A stretch of 64,000 bases of DNA from Micractinium sp. NFX-FRZ (lineage: Eukaryota > Chlorophyta > Trebouxiophyceae > Chlorellales > Chlorellaceae), in contig JAPTJF010000358.1 of NCBI GenBank assembly GCA_029339195.1, positions 1 to 64,000 on the forward strand, written 5' to 3'. Numbering within the stretch: the first letter of the stretch is position 1; each line of letters begins with the position of its first letter. The notes under the pieces were generated by a model. That model had not been told where the DNA came from. It made no database searches and was given only the letters and a program-made list of their open reading frames with translations. Both the position numbers and the translations under genes were made by a program. Below, one piece after another: positions 1 through 17,453 of the stretch.

Positions 1-76
1 CGGGTCCCCCCCCCCCCCCCCCCTCACTTTTTTGAAAATCATTTCTCCCAAACCGAAAGATCTAGGCGTAGCCGCC

Positions 77-81
77 TTACA
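77..81 (-). terminator. TGTAA poly(A) signal of CBF5
   Basis: TGTAA on the minus strand, about 105 bases beyond the CBF5 stop. TGTAA is the usual chlorophyte polyadenylation signal; its position fits a short 3' UTR. Confidence 0.5.
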
Positions 82-186
82 CAGTGGGCAGTTCACAGCC
101 GCTATTGTTGGCGTGCACTGTGATGGACCCTGGGTTGCAGCCAACGGCTCTATACTGCAGCAGTAAAGCCACCAATTCAGCGCCAC

Positions 187-5219
<5,033 letters not shown>

Positions 5220-5467
5220 CACGAGGACACGCCCCAAAAGCTCCGGAGACGGGAGACAACGAGAGAGGGTTGTTAAGACGCCGTGTCCGACGGGTGTTCT
5301 CAATTCAACAAGCGTCCAGTCGCCGCAAACAACTGGGCAACAACCCGGGCCGCTTTGGGATGCGCACCCTGTGAGGTACAGTCTTGCAGTACAGTTGCCC
5401 AAAAGTTGGTGGCAACATTGCTGCATGCTGCTGAGTTTTCAAAGGCAGCATTTGGACTTGCAGCAAC
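5220..5467. promoter_or_regulatory. shared divergent promoter region, CBF5 / WDR75
   Basis: Only 248 bases separate the inferred CBF5 start codon (minus) from the WDR75 start codon (plus), so both promoters and 5' UTRs must fit here or extend into the neighbouring gene. Both products act in nucleolar ribosome assembly, which makes co-regulation plausible. I see no convincing TATA box. Confidence 0.5.
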
Positions 5468-8400
5468 ATGCTTCAGGGGGGCGGCAAGTTCTCTTCTGTC
5501 GTGCTTTCGCGCGACGGCGCAACCCTGTTCGCCTGCTGCGTAGACTCGGTACTTGCCTTCTCCACAGCAACTGGCGAGCAAATTTATGCGCTTCAGCACG
5601 CGGGGAGATTGTCGGCAGCGGCATTGTCGACGACCGACTCCTCCCAGCTCTATACCGCGTGCGTGGACGGATGTGTGACGCTGTGGGATCTCCCCACGGG
5701 CACAAGGGCGCAGCAATGGCTGCTGGACAGCCCCGTGGAGAGCCTGGTGGTGGGCGACTCAGGTGGGTGCCTCAATGCTCTATGCATGTGTGTTGCTGCG
5801 CCTCTGCCGCGTTGCACACAGGGTCAGATTCTAAGTGGTTTGATGCGCGGTGCCGGCCACACGCTAAGCAGCCGTGAGTGCTGGCCGACCGCCGCCGCCC
5901 CTGCCGCTGCCACTGCCACCGCCACCCGTGCCTCCGCAGCCTACGTCAGCTGCCACTGGCGGCAGCAGCAGGCAGGCCGGCTGTTTGCTTACGACCTGGC
6001 AAAGGGCGCGGCATCCAGCGGCAGAGCTAAAGTATCGACAGCGCGCCAGCTCGTGGTGAGCCACCTAAGCTGGCAGGCCCGGCAGCGGGCAGCGCAGTGG
6101 GCAGGCCTGGGCGTGGGCAGTGCGGTGGGCATTGGATCAGCATGTGCATCTGGGGAGGCATGCTGCAAAGCGGGCCGTTTTGGCTCCCTCATGGCGAGAC
6201 AGTGGGCTGCAGCGGTGGCATGCTCCCCGCCACTCTGGGTGCAGCAATGTTGTGACCCCCCTGGACTGGCTTCTCACTGCAGGCCTCGCCTGCCAGTCAG
6301 CTGCTGGCAACTGTCGACCGCCACACTGCCATGGTCTGGCACATGGACCGCTTCCCGCACAGCCCGCTGGTGCTGACACACACCAAGACGCTCACGTGTG
6401 CTGCTCTTTCGTAAGTGCACACGCGCCGTCCCGCTGCTTCCCAGCGCACTGCTGTATGCCGCCCGTGCACCATGTGCAGGACTCCTCGGTGCGGGGTGAA
6501 TACCAAGTGCTGGCTGCATCCGCATATGCTGTTGCGTGCAGGACTAGCGGCGATGTGCTGGCAGTGGGCGATGCCACGGGGCGGATCGTGTTCTGGCACG
6601 GCATTCGTGCGGCAGTGGAGGCAGCAGAGGGCTGCGCAGAGCCTGCGCTGCCCCAGGCCACAGTGCACTGGCATGCGGAGCCAGTGTGCTGCCTGGAGTT
6701 TTCGCCAGACGACACCTACCTGCTGTCAGGTCTGGTCTGGGCCTGCACTTTGCCACTCGTGACAGCCTCACCTGGTTCACTGCTGTGCGTGTTCATACTT
6801 GGAGGAGAGGGTATGTATGCTGCACAGCACGGGTGCTTGTCAGCTGGCGCCAATGTCCTCCAGCAGCCGGCGCCTCTGTCCCCCCGCCCCTGCAGGCGGT
6901 CATGAGGGCGTGCTGGTGGTATGGGATATGTCCAGTGGCAGGCGCGCCTACCTGCCTCGCCTTGGTAAGAAGCTGCCCAAGCTGCTGGCTTGGCCGGTCA
7001 AGCCAGTCTTGTATGCATGGTTGCATGCGAACAAGTCCCCCGCGGCATGGATGTGATCTCGTTGTGATGTGCATTTCCACGTTTGGCTGCAGGGAGCTGC
7101 CTGCAGAGCATAGCATCTTGCGCCGGCGATCCATCCCGCTTTGCGGTCACCCTTTCTGACAACGTGATTCGCATGGTGCGTACGTGCACGAGCCATCTTG
7201 AAAAGTGTTTGGAGGTTCTATGCTCTGTCCTCCCTGGGCACGCAAACTCGAAGTGCACGTCACCTTATGCGCATGCATGGCCATGATGCCCCGAGGCTCG
7301 CTCATTCGTGATATTGGCAAGCGCTTACTTCGTGTGCAGGTGGACCTGGCGTCAATGCACGTTCAGTGCTCAATCAGGGGACTTTGCAGCAGCCCTGCCG
7401 GCTGCGCTGCGCTGCACCCAGTGACCGGGCACCTGGCGCTTGCCAGTGCAGCAGCCACGCTGCAGTTTTATGACCCCCAGAGGTCAGTTGGGTGTGGGAA
7501 AGGAAGAGGCTTCCCTGTGTTCATGTGGTGTGTATATCTGAAGGTTGCAATGCAGCAAGGCGTGGAACAAGGCCCATTGTTCACAGGGGTAGCAGCAACC
7601 CACTTGCTTCCAGCACCCCACGCCCTCTTTGTATCCAGGAATGCGCACGTTGACCGCCTGCAGCTGTCCGACCTGAGCGCGTACCGCGCTGCCGGGCACG
7701 CCAACTCAGCCGCTTCCAAGCTGCCAGCACCAACGCATGCCGTCTTCAGCGCCAATGCAGAGGTGCGTGCCAGGTGCTTCCTGTTTCTCATACCATTTGA
7801 GTGGACCATGTGGGTGAGGGCGCAATTGAAAGGAGACCGATACAAGTAGAGAGAGAGACAGAAGTTTTATAATGGCTCAAAGTGCCCTTCTTCAATGTGC
7901 ACCCAAGAAGCTGACCCCCGCCTTTCGTGGCTGGCTTCTTGCAGGTGCTGGTTACGGTGGAGCAGCGCTCAGGCGTCACTGGAGGGGCGGTGTCTCTGCT
8001 GAAAGCGTGGCGCCGCAGCCAGGTGCGTGCAAGACACCTGGCTGTTCAGAAATATGTTGTGCCACGCAGTCGCCTGCTGTCTGATTTCAACAAGGAGGGT
8101 ATTCAAGATTTGTGTCCTGGCTGAAATTCCATGCCCTTGCGTAAAATGTGCAGGTGGCTGCGTACGGGCACTCGTATGTCCTGGCAGCTGGTGCAGGCAA
8201 CCCCTGGAGGTGGGTTGGCAGGGCGTGCTGCCTGTCGTGATGGCCGTCATAAGCTTGTATGGTTCTGTTTGACTCGTTTGCTATGTTGCAGCAAAGCCTG
8301 TCATGGCTGCCCAGTGTTTGTCATGCCTAGTCATGCTGCACCCCCATCAATGTGTTTGGAAACGACAAGCTATAAGCTGTGCTTTAACCAGCTCTTATGC

Positions 8401-10291
8401 ATGTACTGCTTGAATCATGCAGCATCGAGGACTCGGTAGGGGCAGCAGCCATCCACCCGGAGCGCCCCCTCGTGGCAGTCGCGCTGGGTAAGTCATCCGC
8501 AGCAAGTTTGTTGAGTGTATCACAAGTCCGCCATTGGCGGCGCTTCCTCTACGCGCGTGTGTGGGGCACGCTGAACAGCCAACAAATCTCGTCCTGATAT
8601 TTTTGCAGGATCTGGCGGTGTTTCCTGCTGGCAGCATGCGGCGGGCCTCAGTGGTGAAGCATGGACTGCGGCGCACTTGCAAGCACTTCAAGGTGAGGGG
8701 CTGTTTGGTTGCGACAATTATGCATCTCCGTCCCTTCTGTCCGCTGCTCTATATCACCAACTTCTTTTGCCTGTCTAACCTTCGCATTAGTCTTGCCATT
8801 ACATCCTCTCCCATCCTGCTTTCCGCATCGTCCAGTGTTGCCATGAAGCTTTTCCACATTGTGGCTCCTGCCCGTTGCCTGTGCCTGCAGGCTGCATGGT
8901 TGGCGCGCTGGCGTTCAGCCCCGATGGCAGCGTGCTCGCTGTTGCATCAACAACGCATACCCCAGGTGAGTGTTCTTTAGCCCAGTGCCGCTGTTTGCAT
9001 GCCCTCTCCCCTGCGCATATGCTCTCCCGGATCAGGGGCGGGCAGCCCTGTGCTGGTGCACAGTCATCATTTGCCGCCGTGTGAGTTTTGCGCTGTCAGC
9101 TGCCCCTCACTCCCGCCAAGCGTCTCTGTGCGCCTGCCTGCCAGATGGCACAAAGTCGGCCGCTCAGTAAGGCATGGCAGATGCATAGAACTTCATCCTG
9201 CTCCCCCTCCCTCCCTCCCTTCAGTGCTGCTTGTGGACCCGGAGGCATGCACTGTCCTGGCAGCGCTGCCTCCCCTGCTGGACTCCACCCAGCCCGCCTG
9301 CACACTCCGGTGCCTGGGCTTCCTGGCGGACGGGATCCACCTGGTGCGCACTGAACTTGAGCTGTGGCTGCCCTAGCCTTGAAATATGAGGCCTGAGTTT
9401 GTGTGTGCTGCTGTGCATCTGCGCTTTTGTGCAATGTTGCCACCCTTTGGTCCTGCCTGGATGTGGGTCCAGGATGCAGCCCCAGGATGCCTGCCTGCCC
9501 ACAAGCACAGCAAGTTTTGGCTCACCAATCCAGCGTCCGCTCCCCGTGTTGCAGGCAGCGCAGTGGGACGGTGGTGCGGCAGTCTTTGACCTGCTCCGCA
9601 ACACCACGCAGTGGGCTGCCCAGCTGCCGACCACGCTGCTGACTGTCGACGCGGACGCTCCACGGATAGCCATCGGCACGCCCTCCGGTGCACTCGTGCA
9701 GCTGGGTGCCACCGGAGCAGCGGGCGATGCTGCGGGGACGCTGCATGACCGGCACGCCCAGTCTGCCTTCTTCCTGCGGCTGGAAGCGCAGGTGTGTGGT
9801 GGTGTGGGCTCTGCCACCTCTTGTGTGAGGCACCGTGACAGGAGGGTGCCTCTGCTTGTTTGCACCGCAGTCCCCCTCCCTCCCCTCCCTTTGTTGATTT
9901 AGGGCCACCTTCATGGCCTGCACAGCGCTTGCCCTTCTTCTGTTGTTGCGCCCGCCATGCATCCAACATGACGTGGCGGCTTGACTGTCCTGTGCTGCTG
10001 CAGGGCCAAGGCGGCGGCAGTGCGCTGATGGTGCTGAACGACACGCAGCAGTATGCAGCTGTAGGCACACCGGCACACACGGCTGTGCGCGACAGGCGCC
10101 ACAGCAGCGGTCTGCCGGCCAAGGAGGGCGCAGCAGCAAAAGACCCTTCTTCGGTCACGAGCATGCCCCACAAGTGGCCCCGGCAGGGTGGCGACCGTGT
10201 CGCTCTCGACTGCCAGCAGTCTGCTTCCCACCTGCTGGCTGCCGCAACGGAGCTGTGCCCGCTGGCTCTGGAGCGGCTGCTGCTGCAGTGA
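5468..10291 (+). CDS. WDR75: WDR75 / UTP17-like WD40 protein of the small-subunit processome
   Basis: Probable t-UTP component of the U3 small-subunit processome, linking rDNA transcription to 18S pre-rRNA processing in the nucleolus. The start (MLQGGGKFSSVVLSRDG) aligns in style with plant WDR75, and is followed by ACVDGCVTLWDLPTG. Later exons give DVLAVGDATGRIVFWHG, HWHAEPVCCLEFSPDDTYLL and GVLVVWDMSSGRRAYLPRLG; the last resembles the FLPRLG stretch of WDR75 proteins. Further WD-like blades follow (CMVGALAFSPDGSVLAVAST, QWDGGAAVFDLLRNTT). The last exon ends ASHLLAAATELCPLALERLL and then a stop, matching the usual Ser-His-Leu-Leu C-terminal helix. About a dozen introns are present; internal exon limits were not all verified. 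Another large WD40 protein cannot be fully excluded, but the order of motifs favours WDR75. Confidence 0.82.
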
Positions 10292-10460
10292 CCTAGTTTC
10301 TTTTCAGTGCACCGGGTCCCGTTTGGGAGCATGCGGCGGCAGGCCCAGCTCCTGGCGTCGGATTTGGCGGTTCGACCGCCTGCCTCGCTCGCAGCTTCAA
10401 CGCCAAGACTGATGTTGTGCTGGGATGCGGCCCCAAGGCTCGGCTGGCAGTATGCCGGTG

Positions 10461-10465
10461 TGTAA
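10461..10465 (+). terminator. TGTAA poly(A) signal of WDR75
   Basis: TGTAA 170 bases beyond the proposed stop codon; supports the 3' end of the gene being near here. Confidence 0.5.
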
Positions 10466-11715
10466 CTAAGCCTTGCTGCCGCACTTGGCAGACGCCCTGA
10501 GCAAACGTAGCAGCAGTGTCGCCGGCGTGCATCAGTAAGGCGTAGTTGGCATGCAGCCCCCTCTCAAAAGGCCATAAAATCGTGGCGGGCACGGGTGCAC
10601 AGCGGGCAGAACAGGTGGTGCAGCAGGCAGACGTACATGTTTGGCGCAAGAGAATGCACACAGGCAGGCCACGATGCTGATTCGCCAGGAGGCGAGTGTT
10701 CAGAGGGGGCAGCCATGCCTTGCGGACACGCATGGCAGTGTCGCCATCACGCTGCGTCATACACACCTGGGGAGGTTCGAAGTCCAAAAGGGTGTCAGCA
10801 CTCGACAGGCCTGAAAGTTTCACTGAGGTTTGGTTTCGTGCTTTCCACAAACGAAGGCGTGCCAACTCAACACCAGGCGTGTTCCGTGCAAGACACGCAA
10901 GTCTATTCCTGTGGGCACCCCACGACCTATGACCTTTCTAGCAGCCGTAGCAGGTCTTTTGGTCATTATACTCAGAGTTTGTTCTTATTCGTATGGTAAG
11001 CCAAAGTTGTAAGGCCCAGCCCCACCAGTGGCGCCGCCAAATCCGAGCTCCGCCACAGCGTGCAAGGTGCCGCCCGACGGACGGGGCCCATCGCTGCAAC
11101 GAAATTGGTCTGGTTGCCCAGAGGCGCTTTAAAAAATGCAACTGCACGTGTTCAGGCGGAAGGTGCACGCCAACAGGGTGGAGCCTTGGTGCGGGCTGAG
11201 GCGGGTGCACCGCCGCCCGGGCGACCGCCCCGTCAGGTGCCACCTGGCCCGGTCAAAAAAACGTGGTTTTTCGCGCTTCGCTCTTTGGTTGTGCTGTCGT
11301 TCAGCTCAGCAGGTCGTTCAGCGGGGTGAAGGGCGGCCGGCAACCCGGAAACCCACACCAAGGCGGCGCCGCCCAAATGGTGCGCATCACCCCAGCGGAG
11401 GGGCCCCACTCTCTGGGATGAGCCTGTGCGCAGCAGGCTGGGAAAGGCTCGCAGCTGCGGAGACTTGGGAGCGACGGCCGTGGGGTGCCCAGCTCGGCGC
11501 GCAGCTGCCTCGTCTCCTTTCGAACTGCGTTGGTTACGGCCAGGCGGACGCGCCGCGCGGAAGCCGGCGCGTTTGCCCAGCCCGTTGCGGCGGCCGCGCT
11601 CCGCACCGCCCGCCTGGACCCTATTCCTGTTGGCCTGCCCGCCAGCGTGGGTTGGGGGTCTGGGGGAACCATCAAACCTGAGCAGCACTGTTATCATGTT
11701 GTGCTTGCTCTGCAG
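10466..11715. other. intergenic region WDR75-PP1, including the PP1 5' end
   Basis: No recognisable protein domain on either strand. The 5' UTR and first coding piece of PP1 must lie here, because the first recognisable PP1 exon at 11716 starts after an intron acceptor (CTTGCTCTGCAG) without its own ATG. A candidate is the ATG at 11377, directly followed by GTGCGC, a donor form also used by other first exons in this window. Confidence 0.4.
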
Positions 11716-14236
11716 GACGACGCGCTGCTCGATGACATCATCGACCGCCTGCTAGATGTGCGCACCGGGCGGCCCGGCAAGCAGGTGGCGCTGTCAGAGA
11801 CAGAGGTGCGCACGTGACGAAGCTGTGGGAGCTGCAGTCCAACTCTGAAGCCAGGCGACTTGCATGCATTGTGGGTATCAGTCTCCTCGCCAGGTTTGAT
11901 CAGCAGCAGGACATCGGTGCGTGCGCCTTGTGCCTGGCACGCCCCGACACCAGGTCATCCTCCCTGCCTGCCGCAGATCCGACAGCTGTGCCTCACAGCT
12001 AAGGAGATCTTCATGAGCCAGCCCAACCTGCTGGAGCTGGAGGCACCCATCAAAATCTGCGGTGCGTGCCATGTTTGGCACCTGCGCTTGCCACGCTGCA
12101 TGCGAGCTTGTTGGGTGGCAGTCTTGAGCACGCCCTTGCCAAGTGCTGCCTGGCCCCGCCCTGCGCACTCATCACCAGCACGCGTGTGGCCTGCAGGCGA
12201 CATCCACGGGCAGTACTCAGACTTGCTGCGGCTGTTTGAGTATGGCGGCTTCCCGCCAGAGGCCAACTACCTCTTCCTGGGCGACTATGTGGACCGCGGC
12301 AAGCAGAGCTTGGAGACCATCTGCCTGCTGCTAGCATACAAGGTGGGTGCGAGGGGCCGCTGCAGCTGCCCTCTGTGCACACCGGAACAGCGGTTTGACT
12401 GCAGCAGCAGCCGCGGCTGGCCAGGAGCATGCCAGGCCTGCTCTTGCAGCAAGCAGGCGCTTGAAGGCACTCGCTTGCTGCTGGCTGCCCGCGTCTGCCC
12501 CTGCAGATCAAGTACCCAGAGAACTTCTTCTTGCTGCGCGGCAACCACGAGTGCGCCTCGATCAACAGGATCTACGGCTTTTACGACGAGTGCAAGCGGC
12601 GCTACAACATCAGACTGTGGAAGACGTTTACGGATTGCTTCAATTGCCTGCCGGTGGCGGCGCTGGTAGACGAAAAGGTGGGGTGTAGAGTTGGTTATTG
12701 GGTTCCAGAGCCAGGGCAAATGACGCGCTGCTTGGTTTCGACCTTGCACGCACGGCAGGGGGTGCTGCCTGTCCTGAGCGGAGCCAGGGGCGTGGTGCTT
12801 GGGTGCGCATTGCCTCTTGCTTGCGAGAGCGCCAACCGCCTGCCGCCGCCCCGCTTGTGCAGATCCTGTGCATGCATGGCGGCCTGTCCCCGGAGCTCAA
12901 GTCTCTGGAGCAGATCAAGCGGATCCCGCGGCCAACTGATGTCCCAGACACGGGGCTGCTGTGCGATCTGCTCTGGGCAGACCCGGACAAGGATGTGCAG
13001 GCGAGCCGCTGCTCTGCTGAGCTGCCAGTGCTGCTGCACTGCGTTATCACTGCTGATGCACTCCCGACCGCTTTGGGCGGCTGCTTTTGCTGCCATCGCT
13101 CCTGCTGTGCTGCTCTTGGCATGCTGGCTCAAGCCAGCAAGTTTGAGTTTGGATAGCAAGTGCAGAAATTATGCGAGAGGAAGGGCTGCTACCACACGCT
13201 GCTGTTTCCTCTACTCGCGTCCTGTCTGCTGCCTGCTTGCGCTTGCAAGTGCGCGCATTTTGGTTGAGTGCCGCCACCCCGCTGCTGGCCTCCTTCCGGC
13301 TGCAGGGCTGGGGTGAGAACGACCGCGGCGTCAGCTACACCTTTGGCCCAGATAGCGTGACGGAGTTCCTGCAGAAGCACGACCTGGATTTGATCTGCCG
13401 CGCGCACCAGGTGCACTGCCTGCACGCGCCGAGCGCCTGCTCAGTTGTTTCCCTAATACGTTTGCCTGTGTTGCTGTGCACTGCTTCTCTCGAGTCATGG
13501 CGTACGTGGCATGCAACATGGCAGGAGTGTCAGAAGCTGATTAACGTGCCATGTGCGGTGGTGCGCCCTGTGCCCGGCCGCCTGCAGGTGGTGGAGGAGG
13601 GGTATGAGTTCTTTGCGCGGCGCCAGTTGGTCACCATCTTCAGCGCGCCCAACTACTGCGGCGAGTTTGACAATGCGGGGGCAATGATGAGCGTGGACGA
13701 CACGCTAATGTGCTCGTTCCAGGTGAGGGCGCAGGTTGGGGTGGGGTCCCCCATTGAGTTACGGGCCAGTTTTCCAGTATGTCAGGAGGGGAGCGGTGGG
13801 CGGGCGGGCACAGGCTGCGTGCAAGTCGTGCTCATCTGCTGATTCCAGGTGAGAATCGGCACCGCAGCTTGGCTGCAAATGCCCGAGGGTATACCTTTGG
13901 GCGCAGGCAGGCACCCCAAGGTGGGCGCACTGCAAAGCTCCTGTAGGCCAGCTGTGGTTGAGGGTCACTCTCGGTTGTCAGCGGTGTGTGTGAGCACGGC
14001 TGCTTGCTACCCAGCACGTGCCCGCGGTGGCGTAGCAGGCAAGTCACAACAGGGTTGTGCTGCAGCGCTTTTGCTTGGAACTGTGCGCAGGTGCCTGCCG
14101 CCCACCTCTTCCTCACTGGCTGCACTGGCCGCACGCCTGCCTGTCTCATTGGTTGCAGATCCTCAAGCCAGCAGAGAAGAAGCAGAAGTACCTGTACGCC
14201 ATGAACCCGCGCCCTGCCACACCGCCACGCGCGTGA
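11716..14236 (+). CDS. PP1: serine/threonine protein phosphatase PP1 catalytic subunit
   Basis: Metal-dependent Ser/Thr phosphatase of the PPP family. Exons were identified at about 11716-11805, 11977-12060, 12197-12341, 12508-12677, 12863-13000, 13306-13410, 13588-13722 and 14159-14236. Catalytic motifs are intact and in order: [62 protein letters not shown] and [16 protein letters not shown]. The [12 protein letters not shown] lead-in and C-terminal [10 protein letters not shown] point to PP1 rather than PP2A. The residues binding RVxF regulators lie in the LICRAHQ-to-C-terminus part and look conserved. The N-terminal coding exon upstream of 11716 is not certain; the phase-0 junction would allow an exon made of the ATG at 11377 alone. 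The protein is about 300 residues, normal for PP1. Confidence 0.95.
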
Positions 14237-15042
14237 CGGGGCACGGCTGGGCAGGACTTCTTGCCAGCCTGGGGCTTGGAGTTTCGTGCTTTGTGCTTCT
14301 CGGCTTCCCTCATCTCGGTGCTTCTTTTCCAGCAGAATGTGTGCGGCCAGGCTTGTATAACAACACCCCCAGCGCTGCTGTCCAGAGCAGAGCCCGCTTC
14401 ATGAGCAGAACATGGGGCGGATGAGTGTGTTGGTCCCCAACGGCCGCTTGCTGAGAGTGACATGCCGGCCTGGGCAGCGGTGCCGCTTCAGTTAGCGGCT
14501 GGCGGCAGTTCGCACTTGTTCAGGGGCACTTGGCGGGCCGCCCAGGAGTGTTTTCGCTAGCTCATTGTTCTTGGTGAGCATGGCGGGCATAGTTCCTGCC
14601 AGGCGCGTGCAGCCCCTGGAGGACGGCACACAACCAACCTGCCACCCTGCACTGCGCGGCGGCAGGGACAGCGCCACCTGCTCCACAACTCTGTCCTCTG
14701 CCTTGCGACGCCTAGTTGAATTTCTCGCGCACTTTACTTGACATGGGCCCTGGGCGCCTGAGAACGAGGCACACGGGCAGGCAGCGGCGGCGGGGGCAAC
14801 CACAGGCAGCACAGCAGCGGGGCTGGCAGCACGGGGGCCCGTCGCACGTGGGCGGCACATGTGTGATTGCTCTGTGTGCGTGCCGTTTGCTGAGATCGCA
14901 GCGGGGGAGCGCCAGGTCACGGCCGTGACCCTGACCCAGGGAATTCGATGGCAGACGATATGGCGATATACCTTCGGCTCCCCGCCCCGCTCCTTGCTCT
15001 CTTGGCTCCCTGGCTCTCCTGGTCGCCACAAATCAACCAGCC
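14237..15042. other. PP1 3' region and psbO promoter region
   Basis: Holds the PP1 3' UTR, with a TGTATAA-like signal near 14354, and the upstream region of psbO. A GATATA element occurs around 14968, about 75 bases before the psbO ATG; it may act as a TATA-like box, but this is inference. No other gene is recognisable. Confidence 0.35.
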
Positions 15043-17057
15043 ATGAGCTGCCAGGCCGTCTTCACCCCCGTGTCCTCTCGCGCGGCCGTGCAGGCCCGCC
15101 CCGCTCGGTGAGGGGCCCCGACAGAGCCTTCGCTGCAGCCTACCGCCCGTTGAGCCTTCCCTGGAGCCACAGCTTGCCAGAACGACCCGCAAACGCAGCA
15201 AACCTCCCGCCCTCGTGATTGCAGGCGCACCGCTGTGCAGGTGGTGGCCAGCGCTGAGGGCGTGAAGTCGGCTGCCAAGAAGGCCGCGGCTCTGGCGGCA
15301 TCCGTGCTGGTCGCCGGGGTGAGCAGCAGAGCGCCCATTGGTGGAGCCCTCGCCGCGCGGGGGTGCCGCCCGCTCAGTGAGCGGGCCGGACGCACCCCAG
15401 CAATCCGGGCTGACCCAGCTTGGGCAGCTTCCCCAGCACCAACAAAAAGCTCACTAAGCTGTGTGCGCATCCCGTTGTCCCCCCCGCGCCTGCCTGCTGC
15501 AGTCTGCCAATGCGCTGTCGTTCGACGAGCTGCAGGGCCTGACCTACCTGCAAGTGAAGGGCTCCGGCATTGCCAACACCTGCCCCACCCTGGGCTCCGG
15601 CTCTTCCAACATCAAGGACTTGAAGGCCGGCTCCTACAAGATGGAGAAGTTCTGCATGGAGCCCACCTCGTTCACCGTGAAGGAGGAGTCGCAGGTGGGC
15701 GGGGGGCGGGCTCTGCACTGTCCCGACGAGAGCAGGGTACAGGTGGCGAGCAGTACACACTCTGCTCAGCGCGGTCGAGCAGCAGCAGCCTTCAAAGCTG
15801 GAGGGTACAGAACACACCCCGCGGCTTGTTGTGAGCACGCAGCAGCCCAGTGCTCGCCACTGGTCACACCTGCCTCGCATCCGGCTGCTGCGCTGTCTCT
15901 GTGCTGCAGTTCAAGGGCGGCGACTCTGAGTTTGTGACCACCAAGCTGATGACCCGCCTGACCTACACCCTGGACGAGGTGAGGGGGAGCGTAGGGCGCG
16001 GCACGCTGCTGCAGCTCGAGCGCGTGCTGGGCGGGCGCAGGCATGCAATGTTGCCACACCTCGGCACGCTTTTGGCAGCCGTTGTGGCCCGCAGCAGTGC
16101 ACGTACTGCTGTTGCTCAGCGTCGCTCCGCTGGGCGCCGGGCGTGTCGGGCTGTTCACCACCCTGCCTGCTCACCAAGGCCTTGCTGCGCACTGCACCCG
16201 TCTCACACCTGCTTGCCTGCAGATGAGCGGCGAGTTCAAGGTTGACGGCAGCGGCAACGTGCAGCTCAAGGAGACCGACGGTCTGGACTACGCCCCCGTC
16301 ACCGTGCAGCTGCCCGGCGGCGAGCGCGTGCCCTTCCTGTTCAGCGTGAAGGAGCTGGACGCCAAGGTGGGGCGGGTGGCCCGAGTGACTTGGTCTTTTC
16401 GGGGGCCGCTGTGCCTGCATGGGTGCCTGCCAGGGATCCACCGTGCACCGCACTTGCCTGCCTGATGCAGCGGATCAGGGCCCTTTTGCCCAGGGAGGCC
16501 AGCGCCCGCCTCTCACCCAGCCTCACTGTGCTCTGCGTGGCCTGCTGCAGGGCAACGCTGATGGCTTTGGCGGCGAGTTTGTGGTGCCCTCTTACCGCGG
16601 CTCTACCTTCCTGGACCCCAAGGGCCGTGGCGCGGCGACCGGCTACGACAACGCCGTTGCCCTGCCTGCTGCTGCCGATGCCGGTGCGTGGGTGGGTGCA
16701 CGCGGCTGGTGCTGCCTCTTATCGTCCTTGCATGACGCTTGCTGCTGCTGGCAGGTGCGCAGTGTGCTGCCACCCTGCCCTGCGCGGCGTGAGATGTGCA
16801 CAGCAGTGGCGACTGGAGCCATTTTCACCCTTGCACTCCTTTCTTCATGGCCTGCTGCAGAGGAGTTCCTGAAGGAGAACGTCAAGTCTGTGGCCGCCAT
16901 GAAGGGCCAGGCAGTGTTCTCCATTGCCAAGGTGGACCCCGCCACTGGCGAGATTGCTGGCGTGTTTGAGTCTGTGCAGCCGTCTGACACCGACCTGGGC
17001 GCCAAGGCCCCCAAGGATGTCAAGATCACCGGCCTCTGGTACGCCCAGCTGTCGTGA
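15043..17057 (+). CDS. psbO: PsbO, 33-kDa oxygen-evolving enhancer protein of photosystem II
   Basis: Extrinsic lumen protein that stabilises the Mn4CaO5 cluster of photosystem II. Seven exons close to 297 codons: 15043-15107, 15225-15318, 15503-15694, 15910-15978, 16223-16366, 16551-16683 and 16861-17057, all with GT-AG introns. The N-terminus is a two-part targeting sequence: a basic, Ser/Arg-rich stromal part, then a hydrophobic Ala-rich part with a cleavage site just before [18 protein letters not shown]. Conserved features include [49 protein letters not shown] and the C-terminal [10 protein letters not shown]. The two Cys residues that form the PsbO disulfide are present (NTC and KFC). 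Codons end strongly in G/C, as expected for a highly expressed gene. Confidence 0.98.
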
Positions 17058-17453
17058 GCTCGCGAGCGAGTCCCCAACTGAGAAGAATATGGCTTGTTGC
17101 CGACCCCCGCGTGTTCTGTTTCTAAACGTCAGCTTGTACTTTTAGCTCTTGTCGCATTGGACTGCTTGGTAAAATTTTGCAAAACGAACATGTTGCAGCA
17201 CAACACACTCTTGAGGCAATGGCACTGGGGTTCCAAGGAGACAGCAGAGAGGGGAGAGCGAGGAGAACAAGCGACAGGGGGGCACCAGCGGAAGCAGGGT
17301 GGAAACTACTATCAGTGCGGTGGTCGCTCGACTGGCATTCTGAGGCTGCTGGGTGCAACAGGCCGGGAGTGCGGCATACTTCACGCCATCCAGCAGGCTG
17401 GGAAGCTGCTTGACGCGTTGTGCTGCCAGGAGGCCGGGGAGCTGCCACCTGAG

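Noticed and set aside
10760..10790. GGTTCGAAGTCC, resembling a tRNA T loop
   Set aside because: Wrong loop length and no paired arms.
14492..15031. 179-codon minus-strand frame in the psbO upstream region
   Set aside because: No similarity to any family I know, lies in promoter DNA, and is best explained by high GC content.
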